From assembly GCA_013115145.1 (NCBI GenBank), contig JAAPAO010000271.1, positions 1-44,309 of the forward strand: 44,309 nt of DNA, in the 5' to 3' direction. This document shows positions 20,962 through 32,400 of this stretch, piece after piece (position 1 is the stretch's first letter; every line of letters starts with the position of its first letter). The DNA comes from Perkinsus chesapeaki (Eukaryota; Perkinsozoa; Perkinsida; Perkinsidae). Made by a program: the position numbers and the translations under genes. The notes under the pieces are model-generated. The model was not told the DNA's origin and searched no databases. It worked only from the letters and a program-made list of their open reading frames with translations.

Positions 20962-23176
20962 TTACATAGGAGCTGACACCCTAGTAGCTGGAGTGGTAGT
21001 CTCGGAGGTGGTAGTGTCCTTGGTCCTTGTACGTTGCTTCTGAATCACTAACGTCTTATAATCGCTACTGTGATGATGCTCCTCCATAGCGTCCAGTAGC
21101 CCAATGTCACCTGTTGGCTTAGGCCTGAAATGCTTGGTGATAACAATATAGTACGGTTGTCTGTCGCTACTACCTGGCAGTGTATTTAGCAAGGCCAATG
21201 AAAAGGCCCTTCAATGGCGAGTTGGCCAGTAGCACTCCTGCGCCAGCAGGCATAACCAGTATCCAGAACGGTAGGAAACACAGCACTACACCAGCGGCAA
21301 GCAAACCATAGAAGACCTTCTTGGATAACTCATGCCTGCATAAATTCTACATGCCTTAACGAATTAAAGCTACTATTACTTCCAGAGGATGATGTTCCGA
21401 GCCAGAGCCACACCTTCAACGATGTTCTTGACTGTAGGCTGGAAACCCGCTGCCATCTCCTTAACCCAACCAGGTGACATTCTCGTGAAGGTCTTAATAA
21501 GGCCACCAAACTCTTGTTGATCCACATCATCTGCGAAGGAGGAGTATGCCTAGACTGCAAGATACGTATTATAAGCAGATACTCAAACCAGACAAGTGAA
21601 CCATGAGAGAGTCCTAATAGGATTATCTAGCTTGTGGGCGAACTGCCCACTATTGCAGTAGCGGACTACGTACTATACCACTGGAAACGATATTTCCCTT
21701 AGGTATTATTATTATTACTATCATTATCATTTTCCTCCACCTCCAACAGCACTAACTTCCCTGTCTTATCGAAACCGCTGGTCATCGACTTATTAGCCAT
21801 AAACCTCTCATAGCTGATGACAATGATGATGACAACATCATCCACTACCATACCGACACTTACCCTTTAAGGGTCTTATTGCGTACCATAAAGGCAGCGG
21901 TTATCCAACAGGCAAATGCAGGCCAGTAGGCGGCATAGTAACTAAACGCGGCCAAGTACTTACACTGAGCCAGACCTCAACGACCTTACCTGGCTATCAC
22001 ATAGCCAATAAGGGCACCGAAGGACTTGAACCAATTCTGCCACATAAGGATAGGGAGTAGCTGATTCATTACAATAGGCTCGAGCCATCCAAACCATAGA
22101 ACGTCGGCCAGCCACCTAAAAGACTATAATATTACATTATAATATAATCACTACATTCCTGGCCCGTAAAGAGCATTAATATCAAACTTGGGTTTGGGTT
22201 TCGGTCTTGGTACCATCTCCTCTTGAACGAATGCTATCTTTTCTGACCATGGTGTGAACATTATTTCCATGGCCAGATGCACAGCACCTGCTGGTTCACC
22301 TAAAATAAGGGAACTGAGACGGAGCGACGTGGTTAATACTACCCTCGTGCGTAAGGGGTACCCACCCATCGGTCCTATGACCCGGGGCAAGATGTGTTAG
22401 GTCTATAACAGCTTCACCGATGAGATCATCATCAGATGTGGCATCCCAGTCCCATCTGATAAAGATACATTCAAGGTCGGCTTGCACACCTCTCCTCTAT
22501 TACACTTGGACCTTCATCTTTTGGCATGGCACGTTTACTACTATAGTCGTGCACTCGTGGTTCCATACTGGGGACAGAGTCTTCTTACATGTTGGGGTGC
22601 GGCGAGAGGTCTATTCGGTCAATTCACAGCGGAAATGTGGTATATATTACTTTATCGCTCAAAAGAGTAACCACACAGTAAGGATCAGATCCTGTAGCCT
22701 TGCCTATTATGTTAGTATCAGCTGCCTTCAGACCAGATGCCTCTATAAGAGTAACATTTAATAATGCATACAGTTCCCAGCCGAACTTCACTAATAATAG
22801 AGACATTCAAACACTCCATGACATTATCCTTATTACATGTAGCATCGCTCATATCCAACATGCCTCCACCACTACCGGCATCAAAGGTCCCACCAAATTT
22901 GGCGAATTGCCCGACCTTGCCTAGTCCAGCTCCAGCCATGTGGGCAGCCCCTCCGACAGCGTGGGTGCCGGCACCAACTGCACCGGTTGCTACGGAACCA
23001 ACTGCTCCAGCGGTGCCCTTAACAGCGGTTTTACCAGCATGCCCGACAGCTGAAAAGGTGCCAAGGTTCCGCACTGTGAAGAATTTAAAGATACCTTTAG
23101 CTGCCCCGGTTATTTTCGAGAAAGGCGCACCAATTCCCTTTTTATTTTTATCCGAGCCTGAATCTGTCTTCTCCAT
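20962..23176 (-). CDS. C2-domain membrane protein (multi-exon)
   Basis: The N-terminus (from ATG at 23176) is a Gly/Ala/Val-rich segment of about 100 residues (AVGSVATGAVGAGTHAVGG) after a basic start. A single C2 domain follows: LYALLNVTLIEASGLKAAD, then KATGSDPYCVVTLL (about 22780-22640), and, after introns, IRWDWDATSDDDLIGEAVID (about 22470-22415). These hold the two acidic loops of a calcium- and phospholipid-binding C2. Next are KPKFDINALYGPG, an amphipathic or membrane stretch with LWFGWLEPIVMNQLLPILMW, FSYYAAYWPAFACWITAAFM, an acidic linker, DDVDQQEFGGLIKTFTRM, and a final hydrophobic hairpin with LLAAGVVLCFLPFWILVMPAG. The tail is Thr-rich (KDTTTSETTTPATRVSAPM) with the stop at 20962. 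The layout (C2 then C-terminal membrane anchors) recalls MCTP- or extended-synaptotagmin-like tethers, but the membrane part matches no family I can name. It is transcribed toward the discoidin gene on the same strand, 145 bp upstream of that gene's start. Confidence 0.68.
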
Positions 23177-24432
23177 CTTGGGGCTAGGTGTCCTTGTGGG
23201 GGAGGATGAATCACCAGTACAACTAACGGCAACGTGGGGGAATCTTTAGGTCGGATTGACCTTACCTTCTGCATTTCTTAGTCCCAATGAACCTTCCACT
23301 GGCTAGACAATCGCTGCATACTGTCTTCCCACAAGGTTTGCAAACATATGACCTATAAGTGTCCGGCACTCCACGCTAGCCCCTCCCGTCTATTACTTAG
23401 CCGTCTCCGCTCCACAGAGCTCACATTTGGTAGATATAGCAACGGTCATGAAAGTAAGAGGAATATGAACTATTAGGATCGAATAAACACTCCTACAGCC
23501 GCCCAGAGGCGAAAGAGTAGGCCATCCGTCTACTAGCCTATGTCGCGCTGTCTACAAATAAATCGATTACCAGGGCGCGCGCTAATGACGCTCGTTTTTC
23601 GTAGCCCCGTTGATTGAGGGATCATTGAACCGATTTTGAAATTCTGCCCCTGTCCATTTGACCATTTATGGGATTCAGAATCGATTACAGAACTGATTTT
23701 TACACGTAAATTGCGATGCTAGAATCGATTCTGAATCCCAGAATTGATTTCATGAACAGGGGGTGAATCCAGCACATGTGGGGGGCTTTATAGTGCTCCA
23801 GAAACTTTCTGCCGATCCGGCATCCAACTGCCAGACCTTTCTGGCGGAAAGGCTCACTCCTTCGTGAGCACCTCCTCAGGCATATATAACGATTGTGTAG
23901 GCCCTTGTATGCTGGCATCAATAGTTGTTATGTCGGAAGGGACATCCTGAAGTAACCTTTAAAATCAGGGCACAATTCTATATAAATTGATGGTATCCTT
24001 CCCACTGGCTCCCTCTTCACCCTCACACTTCAGGTGGCACTGCTTACCTTTATGACTCTTTAGCTTCTCTTGTGTTTGAGTATCCTCAGGTGGTCGCCAT
24101 CATATCTTCCACCGCCTTGGCTGCCGTACGTTGTTTCGATTGAGTTTCCTATTACTAATGTTGATTTGTCTATCGAGTGGTTCATTCCCCTTTCAAGACT
24201 GTGCCATCATCATCCTCTTTTGTGGCCTTTATTTCTGCATGTAAATGATAGTTTCCCATATGTTGCCGGTTGGAGTGCTTTGTTGCGCTAGTCCCTGTGG
24301 GGAGTGAGTGGGTAACAGTAATAATACCACATTTCCGCTTAATCGTGATAGTGTTGTGTGGGTTAAGGCCAATAACAATAAGACGATTACCAGCGTAACA
24401 ACCCATCTTAACTTAGTGAGCGGTTTTGCAGT
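23177..24432. other. Divergent intergenic region
   Basis: It separates the minus-strand C2 gene (start 23176) and the plus-strand PNUTS-like gene (start 24433), so it should hold both promoters. I see no gene in it. Its notable content is the inverted repeat at 23641-23768 and repeated AATCGATT words (near 23564, 23680 and 23723). Confidence 0.6.
23641..23768. repeat. Imperfect 46-bp inverted repeat (foldback/MITE-like)
   Basis: Arms 23641-23686 and 23723-23768 are inverted copies without gaps. The inner 17 bp (GGGATTCAGAATCGATT at 23670-23686 against 23723-23739) is a perfect match. The outer part is about two-thirds identical (ATTCTGCCCCTGT against ATTCACCCCCTGT). The spacer is 36 nt. This fits a decayed foldback transposon or a strong cruciform/hairpin. 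Target-site duplications were not identified. Confidence 0.65.
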
Positions 24433-27400
24433 ATGGCGACAACAGCGACGCCGCCATCCCCGCCGACATCTTGGGCGGCGAGTGAGGAGGTAGAATCTGC
24501 ACCACCACCACCACCAGCGCGGCAACCAGAGCAAGGCAAGGAAACGGAGGGACAGCAGCAGAAGACGATGCGATGTGGGGGGATATTGGAGGCGGTGAAG
24601 TTCCTATCGGCAGCGGCACCATTGCCGACAGCCTCATCAGCGTCATCCAGTAGCTCATCAAGCAGCCAACGGAGATCGGCAGTGCAAGGCGGAGGAGGGC
24701 AGCAGCAGCCATTGTTGCGGCTGCTGCCCCAGGATGCCTGTGTGGGTATGATGGAAGCATATGATGCCTGGGCCGCCACCGCAGAGAGGGGTAATGGTGA
24801 GGTTAATGAGGCAATATCGGAGGAGGTAGTTGATGACTTGTTGGACAAGCATATTGAGCTTACGGGGGAGGCAGTCGATGGGTATTGGGAGCAGAGAGAT
24901 AAGGAGCGTGGTGTGCTCAGAACGCATCATCATAGGCCTGCAACACGGAAGAGGCCCACAACCAAGGCGACTACGTCTAGCTCGGCGACTGGGTCTGACA
25001 GTGGGGCGAGGAAAAGACGGAAGGTTAAAAGCGATGATGAAGCCAGTAGTGTAACGGCTACAAGCTCAGTGACAGCAGAGACCCATAGGAGGGGAAGGCA
25101 TTCTATAGCACTTATTGACCACACTTTACCGGAGGAAGAGGAGCAACAGCAGCAGGAGGAGGAGGAGGAGGGAGATGAGCACCATCATCACAAACGAGGT
25201 GGAGGTCGACGGGATGGAAAGGAGCTTGATGGAGCTAAGGTGGTGAAGGTTAAGAAAAAAGCACCATCAGCAGGATTTAAAGTTACAGATGCTTCACAGG
25301 TAGGTGATGATGGCGGCAGGGGAGTGATGTGGGTTATGTAGGTTACTAGGAAGTTTGTGAAGTCGATGAAGTCGGAGTGTTTGACAGTATCGGATAAGCA
25401 GAAGGCATTGAGAGGGGTGTTTATGGGTACATCACCTCAACTAAGAGAAGATGCTATTGCCAAGTAAGAAGAAGAAGATGCCACATTTATACCATACTTC
25501 CTTCAGTTTTGTATCCCATAAAGGCCTGGAGCTCATTGGTAACTGGATGAAGGATGTGAATAAAGATAAGGACCCTGAAGTTGGGCCAATGCTCGTCTAT
25601 CTTGGATGCCTCGACCGTGTGGTGATGACTGTAGATCTCCTAAGGGCGACCGGCATCGGCAAGGTAAAGAGCAGCTGCAGTCGACGATGGTGGTGGTCCT
25701 GCTGTTACTCACTCTTGTTAGGTTGTTACGGCAAGCGTGAAGGCATTCAGTGGGAAGTCGGAGATGGTGGTTACTAATGGTAGACGATTGATCGAGAAAT
25801 GGAAGAAGATTGCCTGTTCGAGTGGCATATCCCCTTCGAGACGCCCGCCGCCCTCATCAGACCATCCCGACCACCACCACGCCCCTCCTCATCCACCCCC
25901 GCCAGCTTCGGATGCAACCTTTAAACCTGTCATTGCGGCCAAGTCTACTGCACCCCCGCTGGAGCAGCAGCAGCACCATCATCCTCACAGTGTGACAACT
26001 CCTGTGGTGGCATCTAAATCCAGCGCTCCTCCTCCTCCTCCACCTCCACTAGTCCCATTACCTAGCATGGGAAGGCAGCAGGCTATGCCAGTAGTTGCAG
26101 CCAAGTCACCCTCCCCTCCAGCACCTCCAACAACAACAACAGCAGCAGTCCCTGTTGCTGCCTGGAAGTAACCCTTCCATTTCGTCATACTGTGTGTTGT
26201 AAGTTCATCAGGTCATCCTCAAGCCCTCCTCCTCCTCCCGGCCGACCACAGGGACCCTCACCACAGCCTCTTACCATCCCCATAGGGAAGGCTGCCACGG
26301 ACAACGCCAACAATATTTCCCCTCGATCAACATCAGATGTCAGAGGGTCCCCTATAGGGTCTCCGCACTTCTCACCACCACCGGCCTCTGCGGAGGGGGA
26401 TAAGACTCCCTCAGAAGCCAAGAAGGATATTGGTGAGTTGCTGGTGTGGTGTAGTCTCGAACACGATGATAATGCTGATGCTGCAGGTGGTGGTGGCACC
26501 CCTAGTGGCACCACATCGAGGAGAGGCTCCACGGACGACCTAGAGGGTCTGATGGATCTCATGAGCCCTGGTGATGATCAAGAAGAGGATGATGACAGTG
26601 GGGAGCAGCATTTAAAGGATTTGACCACCATGCTGCCTGAAGGGGAGGATGAAGATACTTCCTTTGGAGCTGCCCCTACTAATATGGAGGAGGATGATGA
26701 TGATGATGACGAAGCCGATATCATGAGGTGGGCTAATGACAAGGAGGAGGAGGTATCTTACGGTTTCATGTCTCAGACTAATGGACCTTCCTGGCACCAA
26801 CCCTGGTGATTTCGAGGATGATGAGATCATCACCAGCCCCAATGCTGAAGAGGGTGGCGCCTCTCCTGCCAATGCAGATGTTCGTGATGGAGCTGGTGGA
26901 GTAGGAGCCGGCCTTCGTAATAAGCGAAGACTGCAATGGAAGAAAGATGAGGAACTGGTTAATATGGTTGTCTTTGTTAAGAATGAGCCATTGTGGGACA
27001 CAGTGAGGTAGGTGGTGGTTGTTGTTATCTTGGGGCCATTGCCCCTGACTACTACTACTTTAGTGCCATCAATGATGCCAGAGGAACTCACGTTACCTAT
27101 GTCGAGCATGGACATACCACTAAGTTTATGGAACAAAGAAAGAAGGAGGATGCAATGGTGAGTGCTAATCCCTACTACCAGAGGCTTACAGTCCCCAACA
27201 ACAACAACAACAACAACATTTGAACCTGTTTAGGGCGGCACACAGCTGCGGCATCAATACGGTCACTTTGGCGCTGGTGGCGGCGGGGCTCCTCCATCAG
27301 CTACTAACTCCCCGTCCCGAGGGAAACGTTCCATGGCATCAAACCTGTTGGCTGGCCTTGGTGGCCATTCCTCTCCATCCACTTCATCATCTATATTTGA

Positions 27401-29054
27401 AGAGTCTATTTATGCCACGTCGGATACTATAGAGGATGATGTCATTTGGCTGGACCAGCTGCCTATGGTCATCCTGACCAGCGATTGCACTCGAATAATA
27501 GGACAGCTTAAGAGCTACGAACGGCAGGATCTTGCTGACCTGCACGGCGGTCGTTGTGAAGTTTTTTATCCCCCCGAAGCTGGTGTTCGCATACCCGACT
27601 CCCCGGCAGAGCCCAATCCTGGTCGCTCGGTTTTCTTAATGGCACCAGACGCCATGGACAACGAGACCGTGGAGGTTAAATTGAAGATTAAAGATGCTAG
27701 TAAAGGTCGAAAGAAGGCAGCTGCGGCACCACCGCCGTCATCCTCCCCAAGGGTTGACCAGGAGACAGGCGTTGTGTTGCTAGATGAAGGGCCAGAAGTC
27801 CCTACAGGCCCTGGTCGGCTGCTGACCGAGGCATCCCCCCCGAGCAGTGATGAGAGCGCGGCATCTTTAGTTCAAGAACAAGAGCACCAGATACTGGCTG
27901 CATTAATAGCAGCTTCATCGGGGAGAGAGGGGATGATGTCTGAGCATAAGATGGGTAGCCCCGAGTCCCCTGGCGAGGTCCGGTTCGAAAGCGAGTTTGT
28001 GAAGCTGGACTTGGAGCTGCAGGAGGCGATAATTAAGAATGAACAGTTCCTGAAGCTATTCCAGGAGCAGCCGTGGCTAATGACGCATCTCACCAAGGAG
28101 TCATTGGGGCGAATAGGGAAGATGATGGAGTTGTATAGGGTAAAGGCAAGGGAGGAGGCAGATGAGGAGGCCAGGAGGAAACAAAGGGAGCTGGAGGTTC
28201 AAGCACAACAGGCACAGATGGCAGCGGAAATGCAGGCTAGTCTAGGCCACAGTCCATCGCCAACTGATGATAATGGTAGTAGTTCGACGACAGAGCCTAT
28301 AGGAGGGGTACGAGGGGAGAGCTATGAGAAGCGTGGTTGGGGGGTAACGTCCATATTAACCAGTTTAAAGGAGCAGGTTAGAACACATGTTCGAAGTGAA
28401 GTAGCAGCTGCCGCATCCCACAGTGCAGCAGCACCACGAGCAGCAGCAGCGGCAGCCGCTGCAGCAGCGGCAGCTGGGTGGTTTGGTGGGGGTACTGGTG
28501 GCTATGGACGTGGAGGGAAATGGTATGGTGGAAAGGGTGCATCAAGTGCGAGCTCTGGATACTCATCACATGGTGATTGGAAAGGTGCCAATCAGTCTTG
28601 GGTTGGAGGAGGAGGCAAGGAAGGCGGGTACCATACAGGTGACCAGCCTTCAGCTTCGTCTAGCGTCGGCGGTGGCCTACCATATGGTGACCAAGGGGGA
28701 CGGTATACCGAGAGCAGTAGTGGCCTTCCTCGTCCTGCTGGCGCTGCCTCAGCTCCTTCCGCTGGGTCCGCAGTATCATCGTCAGGGTATAATGAAAGGT
28801 ATATGAGCAGTAGTAGCGGCAGCCGGTCGCATGGGTATGCAGGTCGAGGGAAAGGTTCTTATGGTGGTGGTGGAGGAAGCGGGTATAAAGGATATGGTAA
28901 AGGGTGGAGTGGAGGGGGAAACAGTAGCAGTTATCAAGGAGGAGGTTGGGGGACTAAGCGAGGAGGGGGCCAACAGCAGCAGCAATGGGTGCCTAATGAT
29001 AGATCTGCTAATAAACATCCAAGAACGACTGGTTACCCTGGTTCATGGAAATGA
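24433..29054 (+). CDS. PNUTS-like (PPP1R10-type) nuclear PP1-binding protein
   Basis: PNUTS targets protein phosphatase 1 to chromatin and RNA polymerase II. Domain order: a disordered N-terminus (poly-Pro, Ser, Gln, Glu and a KRRKVK nuclear signal); a TFIIS N-terminal/LW-type helical domain (25342 to about 25800: SDKQKALRGVFMGTSPQLRE...LGCLDRVVMTVDLLRATGIG...GRRLIEKWKKI); proline-rich and acidic linkers; an RVxF-type site KRRLQW, then KKDEELVNMVVFVKNEPLWD (near 26920-27000), as in PNUTS; and a long C-terminus with poly-Ala and Gly/Tyr/Lys-rich repeats (GYGKGWSGGG). Exons: 24433-25299, 25342-25463, 25507-25663, 25722-26167, 26212-26752, 26817-27007, 27064-27157 and 27234-29054, all joined in frame; introns are 42-76 nt. 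No C-terminal CCCH finger is present, unlike animal PNUTS. The alternative is another TFIIS-N protein, but domain order plus RVxF favours PNUTS. Confidence 0.75.
27197..27218. repeat. (AAC)n microsatellite in an intron
   Basis: About seven AAC units lie inside the 76-nt intron 27158-27233 of the PNUTS-like gene. This makes that intron the longest in the gene. Confidence 0.75.
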
Positions 29055-29418
29055 TGATGAAGCTACCATTACCTCAACGTGCTCTACTACTACTACGTGA
29101 ATAGTATCTGCCGTATTCTGTCATTATTCCATTTCTGCCGTGTACCATTGATAAGGACCACCACCACCGCCAACAGCAGCAGCGGCAGCGGCAGCAGGTG
29201 CAGCTTATTTATGATGCGTCCACTACTCCTATTAATACTTGTAATATGTACCAATTGGTCAGCGAGGCCCTTGCCGCCGCCGTCGCCTCCGACTGCTGCT
29301 GCTGCTGCTGTACCAAAGCAACGTAGTTGTATTGTTAAATAAGAATAAGCGAGTTGAGTTTGTCACATTAGTGGAGGAATCTTTACTACGTCCGAATAGC
29401 ACGCTTCGAGCTCAAATC
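29055..29418. other. Intergenic/UTR between PNUTS-like and DNAI7-like genes
   Basis: It is rich in trinucleotide runs (CAC, AGC, GCC, TGC). A short open frame (29079-29342) is low-complexity and is probably UTR rather than a gene. Confidence 0.5.
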
Positions 29419-32400
29419 ATGGGTAAGAAAGGGGGAGCTCCTAAGAAGTCTAAGAAGCAGCTAGAGGAGGAAGCATTGAAGGCGAAGGAGGACGCGAGAA
29501 AAGGTGACTGCTACCAGTCAATAGTAGCATAGCAGTAGCGATGCTGTGTAGAGGCCGATGCTGCCAAGTTTAAAGAGATGGCAGAAAGGTTGAATGCGGA
29601 CGCAGTGGTGCGGGGGGAAATAGATAAAGAACGGGAGAAGGCAAAGGAGGACGCGGTGAGTTAGTGTGGGGAGGATGAGGGTTCATGGTGGTGATGTTAG
29701 GCGAGACTCGAGATGGAGGCAGAGATGGTCGAGAAGGGAAAGAGTAAACGATGGCGCATCCTGGGCGGAATAAAGCAGACTGCTAAGGATAGGGTGGAAT
29801 GGGAGAGATTCTTATCCTGTACTGGTAGGCCTAATGTTAATAAGGAAGCTGAAATAAATACGTAAGAGATACGTTGATAGGACAAATAGGAATGGATAAG
29901 AGTTAGGTTTGAGGATTGGCTTAATAGTGATGCTGAGGAAGGAAGACAATATAGTATATCACAGTGTAAACCTGGTATAGGTAAAGGAGGATATAATGAA
30001 GGAAGTAACTAGATATCATTATACCATTATAAACATTATTACCCTCTACTAGTCTACCATTATTACCCTCTACTAGTCTACCATTATTACCCTCTACTAG
30101 TCTACCATTATTACCCTCTACTAGTCTACCATTATTACCCTCTACTAGTCTACCATTCTATATAACTATAACTAATACTACGGTACCTATCAGGTTATCC
30201 CTTTACAGTTGCCCCTCTGGGCCCAGCTGCTGCCACCACATCTCTATCAGCCGTACTAGAATCCTTTCCACCCTGTACAATAGAGCGTGCTCTAGCTCTT
30301 GGACATCTCACTGAGTTCACCGTAGATGATTTCAAGAAAGGGTAGGTAAACCTGCTAGGAAACCTTCGAGAAGGGCATGCTGCTGTTCTATACGCTGAGC
30401 TCTTTGAGTTGCCCACCAAATCACTCAAGTACACATATTGGAATGGCCTCGAAACTTTTAAACGTATGTAGGCGGATGCATGCATGCATTTCGCCAACGA
30501 CTGCCTGTGACTGGATAGAAAGGGTCGAAATATCCGCCACCATGCGATCATGTTGCCGATGTGCTTATACGGTACCTCATGGATGTATCAGATACATTAA
30601 AGCAGTGGCTGATGCGGACTTGAGTATGATGTGTTGGTGCCTTAACCATATTCAACGTATCAGAACACTTGGTAGGCTGCGGCGGCGGCGGCTGCTGCTG
30701 GTAGGCAATAGCTCCTCTTAGTCCTTGCCAAGCACTTAGACTACGCTACAGGGCACCTGTTCCAGTTCATAGAGGATGTCGGAGTATCCAATCGTAATGA
30801 AGTCCAAGCTACATGGGGACAGGTGAGGGCTACTACACAGAGATGACCTAGGTTTCTCTCATTAGGCTGGTGATGTTGTCTTTCTGGCCTTTTGGGCATT
30901 CCTACAGAACAGTGGCTTTCGAGCTAAACTCATAGACCTGCCCAAATTCAAGATGGTAAGCTCGTGATGTCTCTAGGTTCTCAGCAAGCTACTTTTATGT
31001 TTCACGTTATCGTTCTCGCCTTCGGACTTATTCCTTTACTCTCAATTCTCTTATTTCTTTCAATGTATTACTACTAGTAATAGTCTTCACCACGTAAGAT
31101 TCATTGCTTGGATGCTTCCTTGGTTCCTCAGACCATCGAGCTCCCTAAGAGTGTTGCGACCCACAACCTTGGTCATTGCCTTGGGGTGAGTATCTTATAT
31201 AAGCGCCGCACTCCATCATTTCCATTATCAGGCTCGTATAGTCTACACACGCTACGACTCCAGCGGGTGCTTTGTTGAGCCTGTGCTGCAGTCAGAGTCC
31301 AGAACCCGTTACGGCTCGACAACAGTGACGGGCGACGAGGATGATGATGATGACCAGAAGCGAAGGCATGACTCCGGTGAGGAAGAGTGGGTCCGCCAGG
31401 ACTGTATGGGACGTCGCCCACACGAACGTGGTTATGGACGCGCGGTGAGCAGCAATTTTGCGGCGCGCGGTCGCAAGTGTCAATGTCAGAGTCTACCGCC
31501 AAGATACGCCGTTGGTGGGGTAGTTCACGTTGACGTAGTGTCCCTTCCTCGCATGCGATATAAACAGCAAGGATGGCTCATCAGAAGCCTACCACCAGAC
31601 ACCGAATCTAATTATATTGTAGCTACATTACAGTAGCTCATACCGCTCTCGCCACTAATTTGTGTCAGAGACTACCCTATCCCGGCGGTGGAGGTATGGG
31701 GAGTAGCAGTCAGATACAACCATGCAGGGTAGAGTATCGCATCCCCAAGGATGTTGTTATTGTAGACAAGCCGCAGGTGAGTGACGACGCTTGCACAACT
31801 TCCGGATTCCTGACAAGTGCTTGTTATGAATGCTACCGTTTGTATGCGTGCAGTCTGCGAGCATGACTATCCGGTTTGGGCCGCACAAAGGTTGATGACG
31901 CCGCTTCGCCAACGTTATCGAGCACGACTTTAACGTGTTCTATAATTGTATTACGTATATCCTTCTTTTTCTGGATGTGTTGGTCTTCGTTGTTGTGCTA
32001 CTGTTGTTGTGGCTTATTCAGATAGCATGGAGGAACCTGCATACCATGTGTTGGTGTGATGACGGTATTGCCGATATACAGTGGGATCCATCAACCCGGA
32101 AGGTTAACTTCTCTGCCAGACTATTGGCACCATTTGCCGCCACCGTTCTACGGTATGAGCATTTCCCCTACATGAACTGGTAAAGAATGCCCTATGGCCA
32201 TATCAGCTGCTGTAGCTTGTGCCCGACAGGAGCATTCACATCCTTCCTCCAGTGAATAAGTCGGTTGATATGGCGTCTGATTCAGTGCTGTCCAGATCAA
32301 TGCTGACGCTTGAGACTGGTACAAATGGTATCATCATTTCCTTCAGCCTTGTCCTCTTCAGCTTTGGGCCTGGAGGTTAAACTGGAGCTCACCTCTGACG

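Noticed and set aside
22764-23249. Pro/Ala-rich plus-strand frame of 161 codons
   Set aside because: It is the antisense shadow of the Gly/Ala-rich leader of the C2 gene.
28423-29100. Plus-strand frames starting MQQHHEQQQ and MGMQVEGKV
   Set aside because: They are alternative-frame readings of the Gly/Ala-rich tail of the PNUTS-like gene, produced by low-complexity sequence.
27197-30157. Repeats as a CRISPR array
   Set aside because: The repeated units are directly adjacent tandem copies without unique spacers, in a eukaryotic intron-rich context.
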